The translations under genes were made by a program, and so were the position numbers. The notes under the pieces are model-generated. The model saw only the letters and a program-made list of their open reading frames with translations. It was not told where the DNA came from and ran no database searches. From assembly GCF_018320785.1 (NCBI RefSeq), contig NC_054868.1:43345874-43409873 (forward strand): DNA of 64,000 bases, written 5' to 3'. Shown one piece after another: positions 21,983-34,100 of this stretch (position 1 is its first letter; each line of letters starts with the position of its first letter). The DNA comes from Cheilinus undulatus. Lineage: Eukaryota > Chordata > Actinopteri > Labriformes > Labridae.

Positions 21983-24780
21983 AGTGCCCAGTATGCTGAA
22001 AGATTTGCAAATATCAATCAGCTGTTTAGTAGATAACATTAATCCCAATGACAAATAGTAGACCTGCTCTCTCTAGACCTGTAAAAGTGTGAACAGAGAT
22101 AATATTAGTCATGAACAAATAAAGACTGAATGATTAAGTCACTGTCCTTGGGGTCACAAGCCACAGCTTGGAAACCACTGCATTCAAACTTTCAGTAGTG
22201 TCCTTTAGGTGTTGAAGGTTGCAGCCTAATATTCTAAGCATAGCATTGACATATCGAGTGTCTTCTGAATCACACAGAAAGTGAAAGTAATTGCTATCTT
22301 GATCAGTTTATAGGCCTGCCACTGCCACACCTGCTCGAACAATGTTTTTACACCCTCCACACCTTGACCTCAGTGACTCATCTCAGCCCTTATATGTCAT
22401 TATGGCTGCGTGATCAATCCAGAATTACCTGGGACTCTCCAGCAACTGATGAGGCCTCTTGAATGAAGGCCGGAAGTCTTTTACTCTACACCTACAGTCT
22501 AGACAGTAGTTTCATTTTGATCTGAATATTAATCCAGGGTCCAACCATTAGGGGAATTAAAATTTGCTTCAAAAGGTTAAGTGCAAAATAAAATTATGAG
22601 TTTTACAACTTGCATCTTGTTTAATGCTTCTGCAGAGGGCTGTACATGTGTGACTGGCTTTAGATGCAGATAATTTCTAATAACTTATCTAAATGCCTGT
22701 TTCTCGATAATTTTCAAATACCCCAGACATCCACAATCAATAACAAATTTTCACTTTTTAATCGATACTTATGGGAGCTCTTGGGGAGTGGTGGCAGCAC
22801 ACTACAAGAGTTTGAGAGCTCAGATTTCTACGTTTTAACCTATTACTGTTATTACACTTCTGCTGGAAGAAGTAACACATTAGTTTTACAATCCAAGTGA
22901 TTCGTTACCAGTTACCTTTCTCACAGAAGTATTTGGCGACTGAGGAAATGTCCCCTACTCCCTTTCTCTTATGTGGTGACAAAATAAGAAAAAAAGCTAT
23001 GTGAAGCAGCTGCACTGTTTCTGTTTCTCTCCTTTCTGTTGGCACATTGGCTTGTAGCATTTTTTTTTCTAAGTATGCAACACCATTATTTAGTGAGTTA
23101 GTTTTAAAAGTAACGCTACCAAACGCTGCACTTAGACATGTATCTATACATTGTGGTTTACCGTTTCTTGTGGTGGTAAGTAATTTCATGTTTTTTTATT
23201 GAGATATTGGGTTAATTACACCAGGGCTCCCAAACTTTTCAGGCTCTGACCCCAAAGATAGTAGTGACAAGAACGACGTCCCCGGTCTTTGTCACCTACG
23301 TGCTGTCTCTAGGGGTGGTTGCGGCCTAGGTGAAAACACCCATGCACATTCAAGAGTAGTCACTGTTGCTGTCCCAGGAATCAGATTAACAAAAACTTGG
23401 GAGTTATCGTGGGAAAATTGCATTTCTTTTTTTTCTTAATGAATGTTCGCTTTGTGCCTCCATATCTTTTACAGCACCAGGATATCATTTGTCATCTCTT
23501 AACATTAAATTACTTTTAGAGTGCTACTTGTGCAAACTTATGTCTTATACTATTAAAATTGCTATATCACAGAGGCACATTGTCTTTTTAGTTCTTTTAA
23601 TTGGTTGTACTTTATATGACTATTGGCATATTTAAAGCTTAATGTAGCCCATTTGTTATTTTCAGCCATTTTCCATGAGGAAGTGATGGTTATGTTATTA
23701 CTTATTTCCCTTGTGAAATTCAACCAGAAGCAAGACTATAGACTGCAGTATGATGAAGGAAACGTTGTTAAAAATAGGCTAATACATGGGAGAACTTCAT
23801 GGGACATTTCAGCCTTAGCTTACTCTTATTTTTATATATTTTCCCATAGGTGTCAGTCATTTGTTATCCCTTACAGTAACAGTTCTCATCTTTTTCTAAA
23901 ATTTCAAGAACAGAAACGTCCCCAAGGATTAATTAAGACTCGCAGTGGTCATTCAATCTGCATGAATCATGGTTTACGGCTACAGCGTATGAATAGTCAC
24001 CGGTTTAACCGTAACTGCGCAATCCAGGCGGTTACATTACAGAGGAGACCTTATGGTGCCTTCAAAGCTGTGGGAAAATTGAATTCCTCTTGGATGGTTG
24101 AAAAACGAACCAAACAATACTACAACGGGGGAATATTCTGCCATCTCCAAATGTAGTTGAGGTGGAGATTAGGAGACGGACTATGTATAAACTGTGTAAA
24201 CCACCGTTGGGAAAATGTAATAGCATTGTAATCATAATTAGGAGTGAACATTTCTCTTCAACACAACTAACTGAATCTATAGCGAAGTTCAGCTCAGATA
24301 TTTAAATGGTACTTATGTTTTAGTCTGATGGGATCAATTTTCCCAACAAGTTTGAGCGTAAAAAGACTAAATTTTGGACATTTCCTGTACCTAGCTGCAA
24401 CTTTTTGCTACTTGTGATATTCTCAATGTGTAGCATGTTAGGAACGCTTCCAAGCTTAATAGGCAATTTTGAAAAAAAAAAAAAAAAAAAAACAGGAAGC
24501 AACTATTATCATCATTTAGGATTTAACATTGACAAAAATCTGTGTTCGATGTTGCGCATTTGATTGGTTGCATGTTTTGCTGTAGCAGCTTAAGTTTCCG
24601 ACGGTAATGAAAGCGGCACGGCTGCTTACTTTTACATGTTAGTAGCTGCTAGCTTAAACTTTTTTTTTCAGATGCGTATATAAAATTTCTGTTGCTGTAC
24701 TTTCTTTACCATTTGCCAACAAGGCTATAAAACCCCTTTACCTCCCAAATGACGGTCGAACGGCTCAGTTTGACGAATCT
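21983..24780. other. Intergenic DNA upstream of tnip2
   Basis: No recognisable gene. Fragments typical of hAT ends occur ('cttggaaaccactgcattca' near 22170; 'ggctcccaaacttttcaggc' near 23226), but no element can be delimited. An A tract lies at 24471-24492. The 178-codon frame at 23623-24156 begins at a non-ATG codon and has no family similarity I recognise. TNIP2 promoter sequence probably occupies the last part. Confidence 0.5.
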
Positions 24781-24795
24781 CAAAAAAAGTCCGCG

Positions 24796-24818
24796 GGGAA
24801 GTTCCCTAGGAAATCCCC
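24796..24818. promoter_or_regulatory. Two adjacent NF-kappaB-type (kappaB) motifs upstream of tnip2
   Basis: GGGAAGTTCC (24796-24805) fits GGGRNNYYCC on the plus strand. GGAAATCCCC (24809-24818) reads GGGGATTTCC on the minus strand, fitting GGGRNWYYCC. They are three bases apart and about 150 bp before the tnip2 ATG. Function is inferred: the product of tnip2 restrains NF-kappaB, and feedback induction of such regulators by NF-kappaB is a known theme. No binding is shown by the sequence itself. Confidence 0.5.
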
Positions 24819-24964
24819 CTGTTCGGGGATATTACTGTCGACACCGATGCACATACACTTCGAACTCTGAGCATTTCTGTAGTCACAGGGTCTGGAAGCA
24901 GAGGCGTCAAATGCTGGTTTATTAAAAGACTGAACCTTAGGACTAACTCTACACATAACCTGCC

Positions 24965-27179
24965 ATGGATAACGTAAGTGTAAACACGGAAAACGACATG
25001 CTGAAGGACAAAATCCGGAGTTACAGCACGCTTAACTCTCTGTATCATGAGACGCGGCATGAGATGGAGCTTTTGAACAAACAGATCTACGTAAAGGACA
25101 ATATTATTGCTGATTTAAAAGCGAGGCTGGGGAGGTACGAGAGGATCCACATGAACCTGGGGGATAACGAGTCTGTGCTCATAGGACCGTCCAAGTCATT
25201 GCTGGAGAGCCTGTGCAAGGAAATATGCAAACTGAAACAGAAGAGGAACGATATGGAGTTCAAGGCATCTCGACAGGAAGAGGTAAAGTAGAAGAAAATG
25301 CTTGAAAAATGGTTTTACCTGCAAATACATGGTGGTAGACACTGGGTCTCCAGAGGTCTGAAAACATTGTTTTTATAAACCTAACATATGGGTACACTTC
25401 CTTTACATTTGTGTTTCCTAAAAAAATCATTTTGCTTTTATTATAGTAAGTTATTATATAATGTGTAGTAGTCATGTGTACATGTTGCATGTATGTGCTG
25501 CTGGTCCATGCTCAATTACATCCTCAGAAATAGAAAAATAGACACATGACTGAAAGAAAATCCAGTGCAAAAGAGCATTTAGTTGCAGTACATATTTAAT
25601 ATTTAAATTGTTTATGTATTTGCTGTTTTGCATTCATATAATGCCTCATGCAACTAATGTGTGTTCCTCCCAGGAGATCCAGCGGCTGGCCGGGCAGCTC
25701 CGAGAAAAAGAACTGGAGCTAGAAAGAGTCAGGTGTCAGCCGGACCACGAGAAGGACCAGGAGATCCAGAGGCTGCGCTCAGCCCTGGAGGAGAGGGAGC
25801 GCTCCGAGGCCACCAGAGCCGTACTCTGCTCGTCCCTGGCCGAGGAGGCGGACCAGCTCCGCAGCCAACTTGGAGCAACAGTGAAGGTGTGCCAGGAGCT
25901 GCTGGCCAGGCTGGAGAAAGACAAACAAGGGAGAGGAGTGGTGGAGGATGAGGCTCAGATGCAAAAGAATAAGGAGGTCTGTGAGCCTGACATTTTTTTG
26001 CACCTCTTGGACTGTCTTTTGCTGTGATTTACATAAACGGACCCTTTGAATGCAATTAAAGCCCTGTTTTCACCTTTACTTTAACCTTTACAGATGACAC
26101 TGTCCTCTGATTTGAGCGCCATGAATGCCCAAATCTGTCATCTTCAGGAGGAAAATCACAAGCTAAAGCAGCGAGTAGCATATGTAAGTCTAACCTCAAA
26201 CAAATGTACAAGTTATGCTACTGTCTCTTCACTAAGATCATCCAGGTACAAATAAACAAACATTTAAAAACAAAAGTTAACTGATGTTACAATTTTAGGT
26301 ACAAGGTTTGAACTCTCAGTGGCAAAAGTACGACTCAAGCAGGGAAGACTACATCAGAGGCTTGATTCAGCGTCTGAAGGAGACCTCAGGGCCGGGATTG
26401 GCTCCTGGAATGGGCACCGTAAGCACTGGGTTGCTTCATCATGAAATTTCCAGGCTCAACGGCTTACTGGAGGAGAAGATGAAAGAGTGTGAGCGGCTTG
26501 GGAGAGAAGCAGAGGAGATGAGGAAGCAAGATCAAGAACGCATACAGACTCTGGAGCAGCAGGTTGGTGCTCTGTACATCGCTTTAGGATTGTATTTGTG
26601 ATTTTGCTGTAATAAGCTTCTGAGCGCCTGAATTGTTTGAAAATTATCTTTCAAAGAGACAAGAAGACTTAATTTTTTTTCCTTCCTCAGGTCCTTATCT
26701 ATGCAGAAGACTTCAAGTCGGAGCGTGCAGACAGGGAGCGAGCACAAGGTCAGATGGAAGATTTAAAGGAGCAGATTTATCAGTTAAAACGGCAGGTACA
26801 CAAACAGGTAATACAGCATACTTCAAGACAGTTTCACTTGCATTTTGGACTCCTGTGTTGTGGTTGTGTAATCCTAACTGTGTTTATGCGTGACTGTCCT
26901 CAGGAAGCCAGCAGGGAGAGCAGAGACATAGTTCCCATGTGTCGCGTGCACATAGGACACAGGATCTCCTCGAGGCGGCACAAGGACTCTTCAGAGCCTC
27001 TGTTAAGGACCCCGGCTGAGATGCAGAAACAGCCTGCAGCTGCAGCATCCACAGCAAACCCGGCGTGGAGCGAACGACCCGGCCTGTCGGAACTGGAGTG
27101 CCCACGCTGCCTCGCCACGTTCAATGAAAAGGACACAGCAGAGTACCTGAACCATTGTGAGGAGTGTGCCAAACTATAA
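24965..27179 (+). CDS. tnip2: TNFAIP3-interacting protein 2 (ABIN-2), 6 coding exons
   Basis: Exons 24965-25282, 25674-25976, 26094-26183, 26299-26562, 26691-26807 and 26904-27179 join in phase 0 (1368 nt) to 455 residues; human TNIP2 has 429. All splice sites are GT-AG. The protein is almost entirely coiled coil. Residues about 315-350 form the ABIN/NEMO ubiquitin-binding (UBAN) segment: LEQQ then VLIYAEDFKSERADRERAQ. The C-terminus has a C2HC zinc finger with Cys430, Cys433, His448 and Cys452 (ECPRCLATF ... YLNHCEEC). Family role: cytosolic adaptor that binds A20 and linear ubiquitin, dampens NF-kappaB signalling and stabilises the TPL2 kinase complex. The first ATG opens the conserved frame. 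Exon 5 has a second possible donor 12 nt upstream (after 26795). Neighbour fam193a faces it on the opposite strand, as in human. Confidence 0.95.
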
Positions 27180-27930
27180 ACGCAACAACACTCATTTTGA
27201 AAACACCAATATCTCTCACTGACAGTAACCAAACACTGAAGAGCACCACTACACGTCAGAAAATAACCTGAGTGGAGATTCCAGGTCGGAGAGGCTTGAC
27301 GACAAATGAAACAACTGGGCTGTACAGCTTGCTTCATTATATTAAGCCAAAGTTCCCCTCTTGGTAGAGATATTACATCATCTGGATTTTACTACATCTG
27401 ACTCTTTAAAAATCCAGCGTCTGGTTCTTGAGTGTTCTCCTGTCATCATGCAGGAGCTTATTGCGACAGGGATGTGCATTCTGATGCACCCTATTAAATA
27501 TATACCTCAATGTGTCAAATTGTCTTTTGCACTTTCTTACATGTAACCAAAAAAGAATCGTAAGATAATACGGTTAAGAGATTCACGATGCATAAGCTTC
27601 TTATTTTGGATCTAAACATCAAGTAAATGTGTTGCTATGAGTTTTATTTTTGGTTGAACTTTGCATATGTCCTGTAAATTATGTATTCTTAACAGATTTT
27701 AAATATAAAACTATTATTTGAATATTTATTCTCTGTACATAAAAATAGAAAAGGCCCATTTATTGTTGCCTTTTCACATTAAAGCCATATTTTAGGGTTT
27801 AACCTTTGGGAATGAAACTTTAAATACAACTTGAAATGCTCAGATCTAAAATAGTGTTTGTAATCCCAACTGACACCTTTTTTTTCAAGCTGGCACATTA
27901 TTTTTATAATAAAAGACATTATCTTCACAC
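27180..27930 (+). other. tnip2 3' UTR
   Basis: AT-rich sequence after the stop. A canonical AATAAA lies at 27908-27913, a plausible polyadenylation signal; an earlier ATTAAA near 27778 could serve a shorter form. There is no other gene. Confidence 0.55.
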
Positions 27931-28879
27931 TTAAGCTCATGGTGATTTATATGACTTTAAATATGTTTCATCATTGCGTGCTGTATTTTACTTTTCAAGT
28001 CTGGAGCCTGGAGCTGAAACCGCAGATCATAGCCTAACCACGAAAATGTTGGCGCTACTTAATCTATGTGCCTGTCTATTCAGTGTGTGTTTGTGTGTCC
28101 ATCTGTGTCACGTGTGTGTGCTTGTGCGCGTTGGAAAACCCCTTCCCTGCATTGCCTGAATGGGCACGCTGTACTGTGACAGCCATATTCCCAGCTGTTG
28201 TGTGGCTGAAGCAAAAACACTACAGGGATAAACTGAGAAGACCAGTGAAAGACGCTGGCTCGAGTTACACCCAGCAACCCTTGATAACTGCCTGTGGGTC
28301 AGTTAGAGACTGAAAAAACTCTGCAGCCTCACACTGTGAAGTATCATTTTGACACAAACAGGCCAATGGTGGTGGTGTTTGGTGAATCAGTTGTCATGGG
28401 TTTGGTGTAGTAAGCACAGGAAGCTGGACATCCCCTGTTGAAAAGGAAGTAGGCAGTTACAGTGCAAAGTGAAGACGTAGCAACCAAACAACAGCGTTCA
28501 TTGTATAAGTGAAACAACATCCCTTTTTTCATAATCTTTTCTTTTTCAACAGTAGATACCGTCCCATTCAAAACAAGTACACAGAAATTTTGAACCCTCA
28601 ATGATGAAATGCTGTTAAATTGACTCACTGGGCTGTACTTGACCCATATTTGGCCCTTAGCTTGTTGGCTATTGTAAACAAACCTGCCAAAACAAGCCTA
28701 TTTTAGATTTATTATATTTTCCTTCATTTCAGAGACTGTTCATATTTTGAAAAACTAGTTTTCTGTTACAGATGTAACAAAATTAAAATGTCATATGATA
28801 AACATGACCTAAAATATCACAGTTATCAGTATTATCACGGTTTGGATACAATTTGCTGACAATCTACCAAGGTACAGAT
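27931..28879. other. Intergenic DNA, no gene seen
   Basis: A (GT)-rich imperfect stretch at 28080-28130. No recognisable coding similarity. Confidence 0.5.
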
Positions 28880-29479
28880 TAGGGTGTCAAAATATCTAAA
28901 TTTCTAATCGTAATTAATCACAAGATTTCTGTAGTTAATCCCTATTAATCTCACCCTTATCATAGCAACGTAAAATTCCCCTATTTGTATTTATATTGTT
29001 CTTGTGTCATTTTTCATATTTTTTACTGTCTTAAACTAAGAGTTATTAACTTCCTGTTTGGATACAGACTTGCTTTTATGTATCCAAACTAAGAGTTATT
29101 AACTTCCTGTTTGGATACAGACTTGCTTTTATGTAGGCAGACCAGAAAAAGCATGGACTTAACCACTTAAAGAGGTTTATGCATTGAAAAGGACAAAGGG
29201 GGACAGTAAAATAGAATTTTTTTTTTTGATAACACAAAGTTCAGGTGACTTCTGACTTGTCCAGCCAGGTTTTTGTGAGATTTTTAAAGTGAAATGAGAC
29301 ATTAGGGAGCAGTGGTGGACTTATTTTACATCACTGTGGGTATAGGGAGGCGCTGACGTGGATTAACCAAAGTGTGCTGAAAGGGGCAACAAAGCATGAG
29401 ATTAATTGTGATTAAAATAAATAAGTGCATTAATTGTGGGTTGCAGTTAATCGCAATTAGTGCAATTAATCTTAGCCCT
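28880..29479. mobile_element. MITE-like repeat with attaatcgc-type termini
   Basis: The left end TAGGGTGTCAAAATATC with 'cgtaattaatcac' and the right end, read inward (AAGGGCTAAGATTAATTGC, 'gcgattaactgc'), form diverged inverted termini of a kind common in fish genomes. A 53-bp exact tandem duplication lies inside (29033-29135). There is no coding capacity; boundaries are approximate. Confidence 0.5.
29033..29135. repeat. Exact 53-bp tandem duplication
   Basis: The unit starting 'aaactaagagttattaactt' at 29033 recurs from 29086, and all 50 bases of the second copy match the first. Absence of divergence means a recent event, in contrast to the aged repeat around it. Confidence 0.9.
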
Positions 29480-30598
29480 TGTATAGATTGGATTGGATAG
29501 AATGGATTAACCCATTTCCAACTCTGTTTCCTGCTCCGGTTATCAGCTGGAATGGGCGTGTACTCACTTAAACTCTTAACCAATCCCTTTCAGCCATGAC
29601 CTCTCTTAATCCAGTCATCCTGCAGCTGTCACAATTTAAAATCTGCCCTCCTCTCCTCTGCAGTCTGTTGTTTCAGTGCGACCACAGCAACCCTCCTCCA
29701 CCCCAGCTACCTCCATTGTAACTCAACAGTATCCAGGCTCACTTCCTTCATGCCATCCTGCATCCCTCCATCTCCACCTCCAAACCATCTAATTTTTGTG
29801 CGGGTCATGTGCCTGCGTACTTCCTTACATCCCTTCATCGCTACTTGCAAATCTCTGGGTCAAGCTCCCAGGAAATCTAATTTCAGAAATCTTACTCATC
29901 TTATCCTGCTCATTCCATCACCCCCACCAGTGTCTAGACTTCATAAGGGGGTATCCTATCCTGCTGTCGGCCTCACTACCCTTTCAAGTTCCTAAAGGCA
30001 TCACAATGTAGTCTAATCACATTTCACAATTCCAAACATTTGCAAACTTCTAAAACAAAACATTGTAAAACAAACTACGTCTCTTCTGAACTGGATTTAT
30101 ATGTTCCTCATCAAAAAACTGAATTTACATCGTCTTAATTTTACATGTGAACACATCAGAACACTTTGATTAGCTCATTAAGTGAGCTAATTCACTGCTG
30201 ATTTCAAAGTAGATTTAACGTTGAAGTAAGATTTCTTGCTAGCGGGAGCTGCTTTAAAAATTAGCACCGCTAAAGGGTACTTCTCCTTCTGTCTGAGTTT
30301 GCTTGGAGTTTTTCTACAAGCCAGCAGTTGAAGGTGCACTAATGCATTTTGGTTTAGCCTACCGCTAAAGGCTACTTGTCTGTCTGTGTCTCTGCACTCT
30401 GACACAACAGGCGATGCAGGCAGGTGAGAGAGGAGACACAGGAACGCCTCCTCCTCTCTGACATGTTTGACACTTTTTTGATTTGGCCCAGTGATGTGTT
30501 TTCCCATTCACCTCAGTAAACGAACCTATATAGCACGCCATCCGGACAATATTTACCGTGATATAAAAGATAGGTTATTGCCAGTGGTTTAAAATTAA
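29480..30598. other. Intergenic DNA, no gene seen
   Basis: 29620-30000 is C- and T-rich on the plus strand with stop-interrupted open frames; it may be an unclassified retroelement remnant, but no motif supports that. The rest is AT-rich with nothing recognisable. Confidence 0.45.
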
Positions 30599-31138
30599 CC
30601 TTGCAAAGCAGATGGATATGCCTGTTTCCTTGTTTTTCACTGGCGAATCCATCTTGCAAAGCTCACATCTGAACCATTTGGGCCCGGTTAGAAAGTGACA
30701 GGACCAACCAGCGACAAGGGGCAGTACTTTCAGGCGCAGCAGAGTCGTGACGTAAACAAGCAGCAGCAAGATCTGGTGCAGTTACGGAGGAAGAGATAAG
30801 CGTGGATGCTGCTAAAGCGCCAGTTTTATCAGAACTTGACAAAATTTCTTTGTTAAAAGAAGGACAAAGAACAGCAGTAAGTTGGTTTCTTTTCAAAAAC
30901 AACAAAAGTCAAGTACTTACATGTCTATAGTCGCCACGTTTTGCGTAGCTGCGCACACGCAGCTCGATAGCGGCTACATCACGTTTTGTTGCTCTGATTG
31001 GCCTGTAGAGATGTGACAGACAGAACATTTACCCAATCACACGCCAAGTGTTTTTCAAAGCCTCTGCCTTTTCTCAAACGTTTCCTATTGAAGCTTTCCC
31101 AGATGGATGTGTGAAACAAAGCCATCTGGTGTGTCAGG
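30599..31138 (+). mobile_element. TTAA-flanked element with RecQ-like helicase fragment, copy C
   Basis: 540 bp, bounded by TTAA on the left (30595-30598) and TTAG on the right. It starts CCTTGCAAAGCAGATGGAT and ends CATCTGGTGTGTCAGG, an imperfect inverted terminus. The plus strand reads a helicase-like start: EEEISVDAA, then VLSELDKISLLKEGQRTAV near 30820-30880. It then jumps to the non-coding 3' part, so the catalytic core is deleted. Almost the same length as copy A, showing they were amplified from one deleted master. Confidence 0.65.
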
Positions 31139-34100
31139 TTAGTTTAAAATATAACAGCGGGGAAATTTTATCATGATTATCATGGCATCTGAGGACCTCC
31201 ACTTCACAACGAAAGTCAGAAAATTGGCGCCATATCTCGTCTTTTAATACCAAAAGTCACTTGAACTGAACGTCTTCTTCGTGTGTTGCCGCCATGTTAT
31301 TAGAGGCAAGTCCGCCAAGTAGGGGAATACAAGTAGAGGAAAAATTTGCACGTTTTCGGGTTAACAAGCACTGCGATAATGTTACATATATTTTAATGAC
31401 TCGATTTATGATCCAAATTCACGTATCACTGAGCACAGACATGATACGCAACGTGAGACTGGCTGGCCGGACGTCGGCATCGCCACCATGTTGCCAGAGG
31501 CAAGTCGCTATTGTATTGTATGGAAGCCCAAAAAAGACAAGACATGTTTTTATTCTATCGTGTTCTGCCACTATAATGAGAAAATCATCAGATCCTGACT
31601 TATTTATCTTGTTGTCTTGGTCAAAGCTACTTTTCACATGATAATGTGTCAGTTTCTGCAGATAAATAAACTTGATTGTTTGAAAACTCCCAAATCTGGG
31701 TCATGATATTTCGCAGAGGCGTTGGTGTGTCCTGAGACTCGACCACTATAGTCTATAGTGCTTTAGACAAAGTCCCCAAGGGTTCAAATGACATTAGGCG
31801 GCATCACATGCTAGCTTACTCATCGGCAAACAGGGGACCACAGTTGCGACTGACTTAGTTTCCAATACATTCATCTCATTTGCATTACACACCAACCCAG
31901 CTTCAATTCATGTGCCCACAGATTGATTCCTATTTTGGTTTTAAAGGGCAACTTTAGTCTCTAAGCTATGAACCAACCACATGCAGTGGTAGAAATACAC
32001 ACACAGCCTAAAAAGGCCACAAGCAGTCTGCTGGGGATTCTCCCCCTGCCAGCACCCACTCACACTTTACAACAGGGTCTATAAGTGACTGAACATCCAC
32101 GCTCACAAAGGCTCAACCCACCACTCTGAGTGGAAACAAATAGGTCACAGATCCCCACCTGAGTATCTGGGAACTTCTCTAAAAATTCAAGAATCATTGA
32201 GGGAAAAAAAAAAAAAAATCAGGTGACTGTGGTGGACCAGTTCCTGTTGAAAACAGGTTTCAAATCATCAGGATGTACTCATGTAGCTGTCAACGTACTT
32301 CAACAGAGGGAAAACTTCAGCTTGACATTTATCCAGACAAATACAGAAGGGATAGAGCCTTTAATCTTGTGTGTATCCTAAAAGAATGGGAATTTCCCGC
32401 CATCACGAGGGAATTCCCAAAAAAGCAGACAAGTTTATTTGAAAACGGAGCGCTGTCATCTTCAGATCATTTCAAGTTAACATAATATGGCTGAGGTAGT
32501 TGGTGATGAAGCTGCTTTTTTCAGGCTTTTGGTGAGGAAGTACAAGGTTTCAGGCGTCAAAGACAGGATTTAGGCAGAACGTATCTGGGAAACATGGGGG
32601 GATTCCCTTTTTTAGGGTGTATGTGATCCTGAAGTGCTCCAGGCAGTTGACAATGAAAAGATCAACATTGTTATTACAAGCTACAAGGCAGCTGTTATCC
32701 CTTTTAATAATCCTATTTATGTTCAGCCCTGTCATTGTAAGACTGCTCTTAGTGCACCATTGTGTTTTCCTTCACCAGGACAGCTCCTACAGTAAAGATC
32801 AAAACAAGGAAGTACTTGAAGGAGACGTATATAAAGGACTTTTAAAGACGCAGAGATCTGTTTACTGAAGGACAGACTTGACTTAAGTGGCTCTTATCTC
32901 TGTGTATGTTAAATTAGCACAAATGTGGGCTATTATCATGCAGATTACGGCCCACATTTGTGTCACAGACATCAAACCGTCCACGTTAGCGTAGTTTTTT
33001 GGGGACATTTCATGAATCGTGGTAGATCCAATCTTGCATCATTGCTGACTGAGAGTGAGCACGCACTGCATACAGACAGGCAGTCATTCATACCTGAAAT
33101 AAATTATGACTCATATCTTCTCACAACCCAAAACCTTTTGTCTTCTCTTGTGTAAGGTATATTTACCACAGACCTCCCATTCATCAAAATTTGTTAGAAG
33201 GGTTATTTTTCTAGTAAAATCCCTTTTCTTTTATACTCAAAGTCACTCCTAAGAGGAAGTAAAAGACATAACTGCCCTTCACTTCCTCTCATTTGCCTTT
33301 AAACAGAGTTTAACCACTTCTACAATCAAGAAACAATGTTTCAACATTTTTAAACTCATTTTGCTCAGTGGTTGTCATCCTCAGTTCAAAAGAACACACA
33401 AATATACTAAATTTGGTATCATTTACACCGCATAAGTCAAAATAAGTGCACTAACATAGGGACAGTATGGTTCAAAGATAAATTCCATAATCACTGAGTA
33501 TTTTCCTAAAATGTCATTGCCTTCTTCAATGATCTTTTTTAAACTTAAAATATGACTAAAATGTTTGATACAAACCTTTAAGAGAATATCAGAAATATCA
33601 GAAAAGATATAACTTTGATAATAAAAGCTGATGAAAATTAACTGTTGTTTTCATTAAGAAGACTAAATTAGACTGTAATGCCAGTGTTGAGCTTTCTGAC
33701 ATTCAAAATCAGTGATATTTCTTCACTTTACACATAATGTGTCAAAACACAAGCAGAGGTGAGTAAGAAAACAAGAGCAGTGTTGATTAGTGGGTAGCAG
33801 TGTGACAGAGACAGTACAAGCTGTTAAGTAGGTTGAATCTGTAACTCCTCTATTCATACCAGGGCTGGCATTTGCATCTAAGTGTGATTTCTGGTGGAAA
33901 GAAATGCCTCTGCATGCTGCTTGTAGTAATGCTTACACATGTGATGCTGGGTGCAACGTTCCTCTTTGTCATCCTCACTCAAAGAAACCCTAATAAACAC
34001 ACCAAAACTTAATATCAAGTTCTTTTAGTTAAAAATATGAATCCAGTGTTGAAATCTGTGATGAGACCAGCAGAGCAGAACTTAATCAGCTATCTAAAGG

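Noticed and set aside
23623-24156. 178-codon open frame
   Set aside because: It starts at a non-ATG codon, shows no domain or splice context, and lies in ordinary intergenic DNA.
32918-32962. Hairpin as a microRNA precursor
   Set aside because: A 13-bp stem with a 19-bp loop is too short, and there is no sign of an extended foldback.
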